This document shows, in pieces, positions 20,817 through 32,100 of a stretch of DNA of 64,000 nt. The DNA is from Avena insularis (taxonomy: Eukaryota; Streptophyta; Magnoliopsida; Poales; Poaceae): the NCBI GenBank assembly GCA_023614405.1, contig CM042687.1:239284292-239348291 (forward strand), written 5' to 3'. The position numbers and the translations under genes are program-made. The number at the start of each line of letters is the position of its first letter. The stretch's first letter is position 1. The notes under the pieces are model-generated. The model did no database searches. It was given only the letters and a program-made list of their open reading frames with translations, and was not told the DNA's origin.

Positions 20817-22338
20817 GTGAATCTCGCCCTCGAGATTCAGATTGGCTAGCAAATAGGTGAGGGTAGTCTTTCCGAAGGTCATCCTCTCTTTCCCATGTTG
20901 CTTCTTCTTCAGAATGATGGTTGCATTGAACTTTGCAAAATTTGATAGTCTTTGTCCGAGTAACTCTTTCTGCAGTCTCTAGAATCTTTATAGGTTTTTC
21001 CTCATAAGTGAGATCACTTTCCAATTGGACCTCTTCCAAAGGTATAGTATCTTTCAAAGAAGTCTCTTCCATCTCTGGATGGCATTTCTTTAGTTGACTC
21101 ACATGAAACACATTGTGAACGGCAGACAATGATTCTGGCAATTCAATCTCATAAGCTACTTCTCCTCTACGGCTCAGAATCTTGAATGGTCCAATGTATC
21201 TTGGGGCCAATTTTCCTTTGACTCCAAATCTCTTCACTCCACGAAGTGGTGACACTCTAAGATAAGCTCTATCACCCACTTCATAGGTGACTTCTCTACG
21301 CTTAGGATCTGCGTAGCTCTTCTGTCGGGACTGTGCTATCTTCAATCCGTCCTTAACTAGCTTGACTTTCTCTTCAACCTCTTTGATTAGTTCGGGTCCG
21401 AACAAGTTTCTTTCTCCCACACCATTCCATAGTAATGGGGTAGTACACTTTCTCCCATAGAGAAACTCAAATGGTGCCATCTCAATACTGGCTTGATAGC
21501 TGTTATTGTAAGAGAATTCTGCGTAAGGCAGACTTTCATCCCAACTAGCTCCATAGTCTAGGGCACATGCTCTCAACATATCTTCTAGAATCTGGTTGGT
21601 CCTTTCTGTCTGTCCATCAGTCTGAGGATGAAAAGTAGTGCTGAATTCCAATCTCTTTCCCAATGATTCATGCAGTTGTCTCCAAAAATGAGAAGTGAAT
21701 TGGGTTCCCCTATCGGACACAATACTCTTGGGTACTCCATGTAGACACACAATCCTATTCATATAGATCTTGGCCAACTTAGCACTTGTGTAGGTTGTCT
21801 TCACGGGTATGAAATGAGCCACTTTAGTGAGGCCATCCACTACTACCCAAATAGAATCATATCCTGACCTGGTCCTTGGCAATCCGGTGATGAAATCCAT
21901 GCCAATCTTGTCCCACTTCCAATCAGGAATAGGTAGTGGTTGTAGCAATCCTGCTGGTTTCTAATGTTCCGCTTTAACTCTACTACATACATCACACAAA
22001 GCAATATGTTCGACGATGTCTTTCTTGAGATTATTCCACCAAAATCTTTCCTTCATATCCATGTACATTTTGGTGTTACCCGGATGAATGGAATATGGTG
22101 AGTTGTGTGCTTCTTTTAGAATTAGTTTCCGAAGCTCCGGGTCCTGCGGAACGCATATACGTTTTCCATACCATAAAGTACCCTGCTCGTCTTCATGGAA
22201 CCCTTTGGCTTTTCCTTTGCCAATCTTTTCCTTAATCTCTTCAATTTCCTTGTCCGTCTTTTGGGCTTCCTTGATTTTGTCCAACAAAGTGGGTTGAACA
22301 TCCAATGACATGAGATGTCCTTCAGGCACAATCTCCAA
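20812..22338 (-). pseudogene. T1: integrase with chromodomain
   Basis: The zinc-finger region shows H, H and the CDVC pair (EAHNSPYSIHPGN to IALCDVCSRVKAEH), followed by an in-frame stop near 21961. The next frame holds the catalytic core with Asp in IGMDFITGLP, Asp in VSDRGTQFTS and Glu in GQTERTNQIL, the DD35E triad. It continues through a GPY/F-like region (KLAPRYIGPFKI) to a C-terminal chromodomain (FCKVQCNHHSEEEATWERED). A C-terminal chromodomain defines the chromoviruses, and long LTRs with an iMet primer site fit the Tekay branch. The core after the stop is a long intact frame of about 378 codons. Confidence 0.9.
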
Positions 22339-23570
22339 TCTGAGATCTCAAAATTGGGCACACAGATCATCTGGCAACTCCCCCTTAGTAAGGCCATTCA
22401 CAAATACTTTACGGCTTAGTGCATCCGCTACAACATTTGCTTTACCGGGGTGGTATTGCAAACTTAAGTCATAGTCCTTGATGAGTTCTAGCCATCTTCT
22501 TTGTCTCATGTTAATTTCTTTCTGAGTGAAGATATATTTCAAACTTTTATGATCTGTGAACACTTCACTTGCTTTCCCAAATGATAATGTCTCCATGTTT
22601 TGAGTGCATGGACGACAGAGGCTAATTCCAAATCATGAGTAGGGTAATTTACCTCATGAGTTTTGAGTTGTCTTGAGGCATAAGCCACAACTTTCCCTTC
22701 ATGCATTAGAACTGCACCTAATCCATGATGAGATGCATCACAATACACATGGAAATCTTTCTCTAAATCTGGCAGACATAGGACCGGTGGTGTCACTAGT
22801 CTCTTTTTCAATTCTTGGAAACTAAGTTCACATCCTTCAGACCAAGCAAATTTCTTGTCTTTCTTTAGTAACTCCGTCATTGGCTTAGCTACCTTGGAGA
22901 AATTCTCAATGAATCTTCTGTAGTATCCTGCCAAGCCAAGGAAACTACGAACTTCTTTCACTGACTTAGGAGATTCCCATTCGGTTACAGCTGATACTTT
23001 TGCGGGATCAACTGCTACACCATCCCCTGACACAATGTGTCCTAGAAATCCAACTTCATTTACCAGAATTCACACTTGCTGAATTTGGCATACAACTTAT
23101 GCTCTCTAAGTTTCTCCAGTATCAAGCGCAAATGTCCTTCATGCTCTTCTGTGCTCTTGGAGTAGATCAAAATGTCATCGATGAAAACGACAACAAACTT
23201 GTCAAGGAACTCCATGAACACCTTGTTCATCATATTCATGAAGTAAGCTGGTGCATTGGTCAAACCAAATGGCATCACCGTATACTCATACAATCCATAC
23301 CTAGTGGTGAAAGCTGTCTTAGGTATGTCTTGTTCCCTTATCTTAAGCTAAAAATAACCTGACCGGAGATCAATCTTTGAGAATACGCATGCTCCTTCTA
23401 ACTAATCAAACAAGTCATTGATTCCGGGCAAAGGATATTTGTTCTTGATAGTCACCTCATTGAGTGAACGATAATCTATGCATAACCTTTGACTTCTATC
23501 CTTCTTTTCCACAAATAAGACTGGTGCTCCCCAAGATGAAGAACTGGGTTGAATAAATCCTTTCTGCAAC
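22339..23570 (-). pseudogene. T1: reverse transcriptase and RNase H
   Basis: The reverse transcriptase fingers and palm are present, with the catalytic FIDDILIYS motif. Connection and RNase H segments follow ([60 protein letters not shown]). Stops interrupt it near 23570, 23400 and 23350. There is a frameshift after SKCEFW near 23060 and another in RNase H near 22570, so no functional enzyme can be made from this copy. Confidence 0.9.
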
Positions 23571-25303
23571 TATTCTCCAAGTTGTTTCTTGAGTTCTTTC
23601 AACTCATCAACTGACATCTTGTAAGGTCTCTTTGCTATTGGTCCTGATCCTGGAAGCAAGTCAATCAGAAATTCCACATCTCTATCTGGTGGCATTCCCG
23701 ACAATTCTTCCGGAAACACATCCGGATATTCTCTCACAATTGGCACATTGTCTATGCTAACCCCCTTAAGAGAATTAAGCTTACTCCCTTTTGATTCAAA
23801 GTTAGTCTTGAATCTAATCCTTTTATTTTCTGGAGTTGTGAGTGTAACCGTATGATTGGCACAATCTAGCACTCCCTTGTACCTAGTCATCCAGTCCATT
23901 CCCAAAATGACATCCAATCCTTGGGAATTTAGGATTATCAAATTAACGGGAAACTTATACTTCCCAAACTCTATGACTAGGTCATGACATTCTGAGTTCA
24001 CTATCATTTCTCCACTAGGAGAACTTACTTTTATAGGACACCCAATAGTTTCAACTGGAAGTTCATTTCTTTCAACAAATTCTCTTGATATGAATGAATG
24101 CGATGCGCCAGTATAAAAAAGAACAAGTGCTGGAATAGAATTGAGTTTGAACTTACCAGCCACATCATCAGGTTCCTCATAGAACTCTTCCACATTGATG
24201 TGGTTCACCTGTCCCTTCTGGAAAGGTTTGGGCTTGTTGGCACCTTCCACCTTCTTTTTTGGGCACTCATTTGCATAATGCCCCATCTTCTTACACTTGA
24301 AGCATTCAACCTGACTGAGATCCTTCTTGACAGGCTGGCTTCCACTACCACTTCCACTTCCATTGTGGTGGCTCTTGTATCCACCCTTGTGGTTCTTGTA
24401 CTTGTCATTATCATGACTACGGTGATGTTTGTTGTCATGATGGCGGTTGTGGTTGTCGTGGCTGTTGTACTTTCCATGCTTGTGGGATCCGGAACTCCCA
24501 CTATCATCATAATGGGAATGCTTGTGAGACGATCCCGAGCTGTGCTTGTCAGAGTTGTGCTTCCTCTTTCTGCTTTCAACCTGTTTCATCTTATTCTCCA
24601 AGATGGTAGCCTTGTCACAAAGGTATTGATAGGTGGGGACATAGGCCACAGATAAATACAGGTTCAGTTCATCGTTCAGTCCTTCGAGGAACTTATTTTT
24701 CCTCTTGGCATCGGTATCAACTTCATCCGGTGCATAACACGCCAGATTGTTGAACTCCTCAATATATTCAGCCATGCTGCGATGGCGCTGCTTCAAGTTA
24801 TGGAACTCCTTCTTCTTCTTCAAACTCATCACTCCGGTTGAGATGTGAGCTATATGGAAACCATCTTCAAAGATAGCCCATGTCACATCCTCAATGAGAG
24901 TGGTGATCTGGAAGTTATCCCACCAAGTAGCTGCTGGTCCTTCCAACAGGTGTGCTGCAAACCTCACTTTCTCTTCGTCGGTGCAGCCGACAGTTACCAA
25001 ATCCTTGTTCACCGAACGTAGCCAATCATTGGGCACCATGGGATCAGTGGTTCCTGAGAACTTTGCAGGCCTCAGCCTTAGGAATCTGGTGAGCATGTCA
25101 AAACCTGGTGGATTGTTCTGATTGTTGTTATTGTTGTTGTTGTTGTTGTTGTTGTTGTTATTATTGTTGTTGTTATTCTGATTCTGCATGAAAGTGGTCA
25201 TCATCTGCATGAGCTGTGCATGTGCTGTCATCAGTTGCTGCATCTCGGGGGTGACATTGTTGTTGTTGTTGTTCGGGTTGGGGTTGACACGTCGAGGAGG
25301 CAT
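23571..25303 (-). pseudogene. T1: gag-protease with mutated protease active site
   Basis: A long open frame of about 577 codons from the ATG at 25303-25301 (MPPRRVNPNPN). It has asparagine runs of 6 and 19 residues, the retrotransposon gag domain (FSGTTDPMVPNDWLRS to KFLEGLNDELNLYLS), a His/Ser-rich linker and a CCHC zinc knuckle (CFKCKKMGHYANEC). The pepsin-like protease follows (HSFISREF, DVILGMDWM), leading into the start of the reverse transcriptase. The usual catalytic D-T/S-G-A reads Y-T-G-A, with the codon at 24113-24115, so the protease lacks its aspartate although the frame is open. An upstream in-frame ATG at 25339 would add 12 residues. Confidence 0.9.
25111..25180 (-). repeat. GTT/AAC microsatellite coding for polyasparagine in T1 gag
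   Basis: An imperfect GTT run with ATT interruptions encodes 19 consecutive Asn residues in gag. A shorter run at about 25256-25273 encodes six more. Confidence 0.9.
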
Positions 25304-25529
25304 CTGTGGTTTGCATAAGGATAAGAATGAGATACCCATAGATGCTTAACATGCACAATACATCACATAGACAATCACCAAAACAAGCATCAAAATAACA
25401 TAAAGTTCAACGACATAAACAACAAGTTTGAAAATCAAACACACCATAGCAAGCCATCCACATGTTGGATGGTCATTGCGACTCAATAATCATAAGCATG
25501 GTAAATAAAAGATAAATGAGTAGTCATCA

Positions 25530-26307
25530 CTACTCCTCTGCATCAACCTCCTCATCAACAAGTGTAAGACCTGCATTCTCCATAGCGGTCTTGTATTCCT
25601 TGACATTGGTAGTCAAGGCCTCTATCTTGGCCTTAAGAGCCCTCTTCTGTGAACAAAGTCTCTCAATCACACCCTGCTGATGCTCGAGCTCGAAGTCCTT
25701 GGCCTCTAGTTCTGCATTCATCTCTCGAATCCTCTTGTTCCTGTCTTGGACTCTTTTCTCTTGGCTCTTGAACTTCCTGTCCTAGCTCTCAAACTTGGCC
25801 TCCATTTCCTTGACTATCTCGTCTTGCTCCGCGAAGAGCTTGTCCTTCTCCACGAGACTGGAGCTCGTCATTGCTAAGCATGACGTTGGTCCTATCAGTA
25901 TCTAGGTGCCTAAGAAGAACCTCGAGGTCCTGAAGGTACAGACGAATCGGCTCTGCCGTCTCTCTAGCAGTATCCTCAAACTCAATAGCTTCACCCTCCT
26001 CGTCGCGTCTTCCGAAGGCGTGAGAATGAGTACCTCTAAGCTCCCTGGAGTGCCTCCCTAACAGACTCCCAAGTAAGTCATGCATGACTACCTATAAGCC
26101 TCTCTCCTTGTCATCATGCATTAGCTTGAAAGTGATAGCCTTCGTGGCTGGCTCAGTCTGGCGTCCTGGCTGGGTAACTTTGAAGCCCCAAAGGTCCTTC
26201 CTCTCAAACTTGGTGAGGGGAAGCATCATGATGCTAGGAAGCGGAAGATTGAGCACACTAGTGAGCTCAATAAGGCAGTGCCAAAAGCAGTTCCTTGAAC
26301 TCTTCAA
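25530..26307 (-). pseudogene. T1: sense accessory ORF B upstream of gag, coiled-coil end
   Basis: Same strand as gag, between the primer site and gag. Two frames together look like one decayed protein: an N-terminal part (PLTKFERKDLWGFKVTQPGR, then an acidic helical stretch around YLQDLEVLLRHLD) and, after frame breaks near 25860-25790, a coiled coil (KRALKAKIEALTTNVKEYKT) ending VDEEVDAEE at 25530. A stop near 26092 also interrupts it. Accessory sense ORFs at this place occur in some grass chromoviruses, from memory. I cannot name a domain and give no function. Confidence 0.5.
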
Positions 26308-26542
26308 GTCTTGATAGTAACATTAGGCATCTATTTTATAAGATGGAGAAAAGTTAGAATCAACATCAATAGAGATAAATCATAAGACAAAGCATCACAT
26401 GCATATCTTTGGCAATCAAACACACAAGTCATGGCATACATAAATCCATTACAAGCATCCAAGGTTCAACATAACTTAGACAAATTTTTTGGAAATAAAA
26501 CGATAAGTGTGGTGGTCCAACTAACGAAGTATGTTACAACTC

Positions 26543-27039
26543 TCACTCACTAGACAAAATGGCTATCAAAGCATCCTTAGTAGCCATCTGTCTATCTTGC
26601 TCACAAGATTCCCAAATCAAGTCTATGATGTCTCCCCTTAGTTGTTGGTTGGTAGTCTCCAACTCTTGGGTATGGTTCTTTTCTTCCCTAAGGTCATTTT
26701 GGGTGTTAAGCATTCTGCACTTGAGTCTATCACCAAGCTCCTTGATGGCTTTCCAAGCTGCATCTCTTGCAAAGTAAAAGAATGTGGTGTGCCTTACTGA
26801 GTTGGTGACCATGCAGAATCCTGATTCCTTGTGGTTGTCTTCCTTGTTTTTGTATAGGTGAACTTGCACCCACCAATACTCCTCTCTTCATCCATCACAG
26901 GGAAACCTTTGTACACAGCTGCACCATGTATCCCCATGGTAACCATAAGGTTCTTGAGGGCTTTTGGAAATTCAGTCTCACACTCCAAAGTCATGGTAAT
27001 GAGTGGTCCCTTCCTTACGACTTCGTTGATGGATTTCAT
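26543..27039 (-). pseudogene. T1: sense accessory ORF A upstream of gag
   Basis: Two overlapping frames on the gag strand are separated by a frameshift near 26860. The first part starts MKSINEVVRKGPLITMTLEC and runs to SIGGCKFTYT. The second part has a charged helical stretch (KELGDRLKCRMLNTQNDLRE, then KNHTQELETTNQQLRGD) that could form a coiled coil and ends ALIAILSSE at 26543. It lies about 140 bp after the primer site. It resembles ORF B only in overall design, a globular start then a coiled coil. The function is unknown. Confidence 0.5.
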
Positions 27040-27175
27040 CTACAAATAGAGATGAGAAAGAAGATTAGAAAAGTTTACGAGAAGAAAAAGACAAGTGTAG
27101 AAACTTATCAAAGTGTTGAATTTTTCCTTAGTGGTTTCTAATCCAGTCCTAGGGTCATAATCCTACAGGCAACAC

Positions 27176-27190
27176 AGTGCTCTGATACCA
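27176..27190 (-). other. T1 primer binding site (tRNA-iMet type)
   Basis: The minus strand reads TGGTATCAGAGCACT two bases after the end of the 5' LTR. TGGTATCAGAGC is complementary to the 3' end of plant initiator tRNA-Met. The same sequence is the primer site of element X at 61867. Confidence 0.9.
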
Positions 27191-27192
27191 TC

Positions 27193-27687
27193 TGTAAGAT
27201 CCCACCCTTATAAAGGTAAGGATCCCTATGATTGCAATGCTAGTCCCTGGATCAAATGCTAGCATCCATAGTTTAAGATGAAGTACACAGAAACAAAGGT
27301 CATTATTACATCGTCATTCCAGAGATAACATAGTATTTTACAACTCCATGGCCATAAGCCTAATACAAGAGTTTAATCATAACAATATAAATAAAGTCTT
27401 CATCTTCATGTGCCACAGGCAAGCATGTTGAGTGTAGACTCATAACCCCTAATCATCATCAGAGTATCCTGCAACATCACAAGTTACAGCCACAGTGGGT
27501 CTATACATTGGAATAGTATTGGCAAGTGATACCTTAGTAGAATATTAACATCTAGTTACTACATGACTTTGGCTAAGTGTAGCTTAGGCTTGCTTTGCTC
27601 AAAATAGGTTTTACCTATTAGTTGAAAACACTAAGTTTTTCTTTGACAAAAACTTTCCCAAGGAACCACCAATAGAAATTGGTGATC
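27193..27687 (-). mobile_element. T1: 5' LTR (copy B), only the end nearest the primer site
   Basis: Begins TGTAAGATCCCACC like copies A and C and follows them to GAAATTGGTGA at about 27685, where R2 begins. The other roughly 2.7 kb of this LTR are not found beyond R2 as a separate piece. Confidence 0.85.
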
Positions 27688-28539
27688 TGTCGTGGTGGTG
27701 GCATGGCAGATGCCATGGGTAGGCTAAAGTATGGGGCCAATGGATGCTAGAGGGATCCGGGGAGGGAAGATGTAGTGATTTCTACACTCAAATGACTAAC
27801 ATGTAAATCTTTATTTCTCCTCTTAAGGACTACAAATGCTCCTTGAGCTGTTTGCAGGAAGAAGAGAGCTACTACACGAGCCTTACAGCGTGGAATGAAT
27901 CGATCCCCTTCTCAGGAGCCAGCGTCCCCCTTATAAAGAGGTGCATTGGCTCCTTCTAGGGCTGACGTGGCAAGCATATTCTTGGAATATGCTTGTCCCA
28001 ATATGGTAACTCGGCGGCCTCCTTTCCGTGTCCCTCTTCTATCGGCGGCAATGTTCCAGAGACCTTCACATGCCCGCCTCGGGCTCCCTGACTGTCACCT
28101 CCGTGACCTTCTTCTGCCCTTCTACTGCTCTGCTCCTTGTCCTTTGTGCTTGGCTCTGTCTAGATTCCTCCTAGCCAGTGACTAGGGTTTGACTATAGGC
28201 ACCTCCTTCTCCTGCAAGCTTCGTGTTACTCGGCCTTGTCTCGCATAACTCGGCTCGGCCTTCACCTGCATTCAAGTTAGCAAAACTCATTCGGCCGACT
28301 CAACTCATATGTCGGCCGGATAAGGTGTTACTCATTCTACACTTGCCATGGCCCTGCTTATCTCGGCCGACTCTTATATGACCCGTCCGACCCAATCAAT
28401 AACTCGGCTCATGACAAGGGAGATTCCTTTCGTTTTCCCCCTGTCTTGACCCTATCCGGGGTCACCTCCCCAACATTAGTCTCCGAAGCTGGTGGGGTCC
28501 TGCCTGAAACCTCGGCCTGGCCACATCAGTTTCCCAACA
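27688..28539 (-). mobile_element. R2: 3' LTR, Tat/Retand-type, about 852 bp
   Basis: On the plus strand it begins TGTCGTGGTGG and ends TTTCCCAACA. In element orientation it starts TGTTGGGAAAC and is preceded by the purine-rich GGAAAGAAGGAGAGAAGTA (28540-28558), a fitting polypurine tract. A TATA-like TTATAAAG lies at 27931-27938. About ten copies of TCGGC(C) are spread over 28010-28520. The 5' LTR is missing, so the ends are inferred from TG/CA termini, the polypurine tract and the break in T1 homology. Confidence 0.6.
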
Positions 28540-28864
28540 TACTTCTCTCCTTCTTTCCGAGTTACTTCTTTCTGTTCGAGGTTTCCATGCAGATTCCTGA
28601 GCATGCCTCGTCTTACGTGTACCACTCATCATTATTCTTCTAGTTTTTTGTTCCTCTCGGTGCTGCCCGACAAGCTACTGATGATTCTGCGCCCGTCGCA
28701 TCGGTGATGGCGCCTCAATACCGCATCGGTCAGGAGGCCCGATCCCCTCCTGCGCCGTGTGGTCTTCGGTGTGGCTCCACTAGTAGCGAACGGTTCCGCC
28801 GCATGTATGATTTACACGGTTATCGTGCGCACCCACGATCCCACAACCGCCAGGACTGCGCAGT

Positions 28865-28870
28865 TATAAG
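28865..28870 (+). promoter_or_regulatory. Candidate TATA box for the R2 antisense accessory gene
   Basis: TATAAG lies between the R2 3' LTR and the accessory gene, about 325 bp before its ATG. It would give the gene a promoter of its own outside the LTR. The prediction rests on one short motif. Confidence 0.3.
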
Positions 28871-29192
28871 GAGGGGAAAAGATCCAGATGATTTTACTTT
28901 CCCCCTTTCGTTTGCCCTTCTTCCTCCTTGCGCCATTGCCTCCGTTCGTGCGTTAGCGGCCGTGCCATCGTCGACCTCCTCGACGGTCACGCTGCCATTT
29001 TCCTGCTCCGACAACCTCGCCGCCGTGTCCTTCTCCGCCGTCTTCGCTGGTGAGTTACTCTACGGCACCGCCGCTAGATTTTCGCCCTAGGCAATCCCTC
29101 TGTTTCCTAGATTATTTGCGGCGGTTCTTCCCTGCGTTTCTAGGCCTCCCTCCGCCGCTAGTTTCTCCTCCGTTGATTCCTCCGGTGAGCCC

Positions 29193-32100
29193 ATGTCTAG
29201 TTCCGCCAGCGGAGCCCTTGTTGAGGAGGATGATTTCGCATCCGTTCCAGAACAAGGTTCTTGGCAGGGTTCCATCGTCACTCGCCGTGAGGTAGAGTGG
29301 CTAATCAAAACGCGCTGAATCCCTGCCAAGGTAAGTTGTCGCTTGCCTGGCAATGAATCCTCTCCCGTGCTCAACGAGGGAGAATACGTAGTCTTCATGT
29401 CCCATTTTTCTCGCGGGTTCGGCCTCCCCCTTAGCGATTTCGCCAGGGAGTTCCTTGATTACTTGACCTCCCGCATCACTGTGACCAATGCTATCGCCTC
29501 CTTGTCAGCTTACATCTCGGCCTCGGAGGGGTACTTCGGCCTCTGGCCCTCTGTACCTGTTTGGTCTAAATTCTTCTAGATCCGATCTAATGTCATGCCG
29601 GATAAATCTCTTCACCCTTCCGAGAAGTCCCTTACCCAGTGCGGGGCCGCGTCCATTACACCTCGGAGAAACTCCGAGTTCCCTCGTGTCGCCGGCCTCG
29701 AGTCTTGCAAGAAATGGCATAGATCATTTTTCTATGTCAAAAACACTAGAAACAAAGATAAGATTCGGCTCCCCGCCTTTTCTATTGGCACCGCTTCCAA
29801 GAATAATTGGAACTACAATCCTAGGAAGAGCCATGCTTTGGCCGAGGCATTCGAGATTCGGCTCAAGGAGTTGATCCACGCCAGGCTCTGTGGTGAGGAT
29901 CTGATGACCGCATTCATCAGCAGCCGAATCTGCCCTTTCCAGCTTCGCTCTCACAAGCTTTGTTACATGAGTGGTCCTCTTGATCCCAACCGAGTTTCGA
30001 CGGTTGAGCTCGACGACTATCATATTTATAAGCGTGTCCGAGCTATCTTCAAGTCCGATATGCCGGAGGATTGGGAATGGGGACTGAAGCCATTCACTCG
30101 CGGGAATCCCCCTCCTCAGGTAAATTTACGCGTTGGTGTTTGTTTTCGAGTCGCGTTTGTGACTATTCTTTTGCTAATTCTGCTTTGTTTCTTCTTTCGC
30201 GGAGGTTTGCGGAGCAAAAGATTGAGGATGCCGAGGTTCTGGCTCTTCCGTGGACTGCCGACCGGAATACCCCGGACAGCGGGGAGCCTGACTCGGAAGA
30301 GTTTGTCCCTAAGTCGTATGTTGCTCCGGCTCGCGCCCGTGGCAAGACCTTGGCCCACGGGGATGAAGGTGACTCAGATGACGTCCAAATTCTTGAGGTA
30401 GTTGCCGCGATGCCTATCTCTTACGCATTTCTGGCTTCTACTTTCCTAGCTAATCCGGCCGGTCAGGTGCACGATGTTGAGCCTCTTGCTTCTCAAGCTC
30501 CTACTACCTCGAAGAAGCGCATCGCTCCGGCAGATCCCTCCGATGGTGCTCCCAAGAAGTGAACGAAGAAGTCTGCCCAGCATATTCCGAGGCGTAAAAC
30601 CATGCCTGGGGTTACTGGGTGAGTTTATTTTCATTTGTACTTCTTGTTTCCCTCTTTCCGTCTTTTGATTCGACTCTTTGTCTTTTGCAGTGCTCCTCTC
30701 TCTGCGAAACCCAGCGGTCCGAGTATGACAAGCCATGTTACTCGGCCGCCTTCTCCTCCGCCCCCGGAAGATACTCGGGCTCCCAGTCCCCCTCGTGTTG
30801 ACTCTCCTCCTGCGTCGACCCATATATCGCCTCAACCAGATGTGCCTATTGCCCCTACCATTATTACCGACATAACTCCCACACCGGATCACCTGGTTGA
30901 GCCTGTTGCCCCTGTCTTGACCACCGAGGTTTCCCCCGATATTCCTTTGACCACTACGATTCCAGCTGCTACTCCAACTGCAGCCGAGGCTACCACTATC
31001 CCGGCCCCCTCAGTAACTATAGTTCCTCCTGCCTCCAATGATGTCACTCCTAGTGCTGATGTTATTTCCCCTGCCGAAGCCTCTACTAAAAGTAGGAAGG
31101 TTGTTGTTACTAAACCTTCTACATCTCAGAAGGAGCCAGCTAGCTCTTCTCGGCCCGGCATAACTAATGTACTTCGCAAGGGATCTTCCTCTGCTGCGCC
31201 TGGCGTCGCCCCTGGTGGAGACACTCAGCTTACTCTTCACAAGAGTCCGGCAGCGGTGGTAGTTATGCAACGGGTCCGAGGTAAAGTACTGACCCGTACT
31301 GAGAGTGGGAACAACCTCGGCTCTTTGGTGGAATATGCCAATAACTGGAACGCCGCTGATCAGCTTGAGGGAAATCCGAGTAGCCAGCCATTTTAGCTTT
31401 CCGACATCAGCAGTCGTTTGCATATGGCTGCTAAGATTGTTCGTGAGAGTGATAAGATGAACGAGTTAAGCGCTTCTGTTGATATTTCGTCTGTTATTCA
31501 AATGATAGTATATATACACTAGTCCCCGAAGCTTGCAACCGAATAATTTGTTGTTCGTTTGGAAGCTTTGTTAGGCTTCAAATGCATTATTTGCTAAGTC
31601 AATTTCCTGCATGACTTGGATTGACCGTAGTCGATTCATATTCCGAATTAAGTTTTGCTTAATTCGGATCTATTTCAGCTTTGAATATCCAGCCACCCAG
31701 ATCCAACTTAAGTTTCACTTGACTCGGATCTGTTTTAGCTTTGAATATCCAGCCACCTAGATCCGAGTTAAGTTTTACTTGATTCGGATCTGTTTTAGCT
31801 TTGAATATCCAGACACCTAGATCCGAGTTAAGTTTTACTTGATTCAGATCTGTTTTAGCTTTGAATATCCAGCCACCTAGATCCAAATTAATTTTCATTT
31901 GACTCGGATCTGTTTTAGCTTTGAATATCCAGCCACCTAGATCCGAGTTAACTTTTACTTGATTCAGATCTGTTTTAGCTTTGAATATCCAGTTGTGTAA
32001 TTCACTTTGGTACTTAGGTTGCCCATGATCGGCAGACAGCCGAATTTCAAAGGTTACTCTTTGCACACAAGAAATTGCAAGAGAAATATGAGAAGGTTCT

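Noticed and set aside
24098..24655. Plus-strand frame of 185 codons opposite T1 gag
   Set aside because: Shadow of the His/Ser-rich gag linker and zinc-knuckle region on the minus strand.
31659..32066. Minus-strand repeat protein with 20-residue units
   Set aside because: Explained by a 60-bp minisatellite whose period is a multiple of three. No start context and it lies in a predicted intron.
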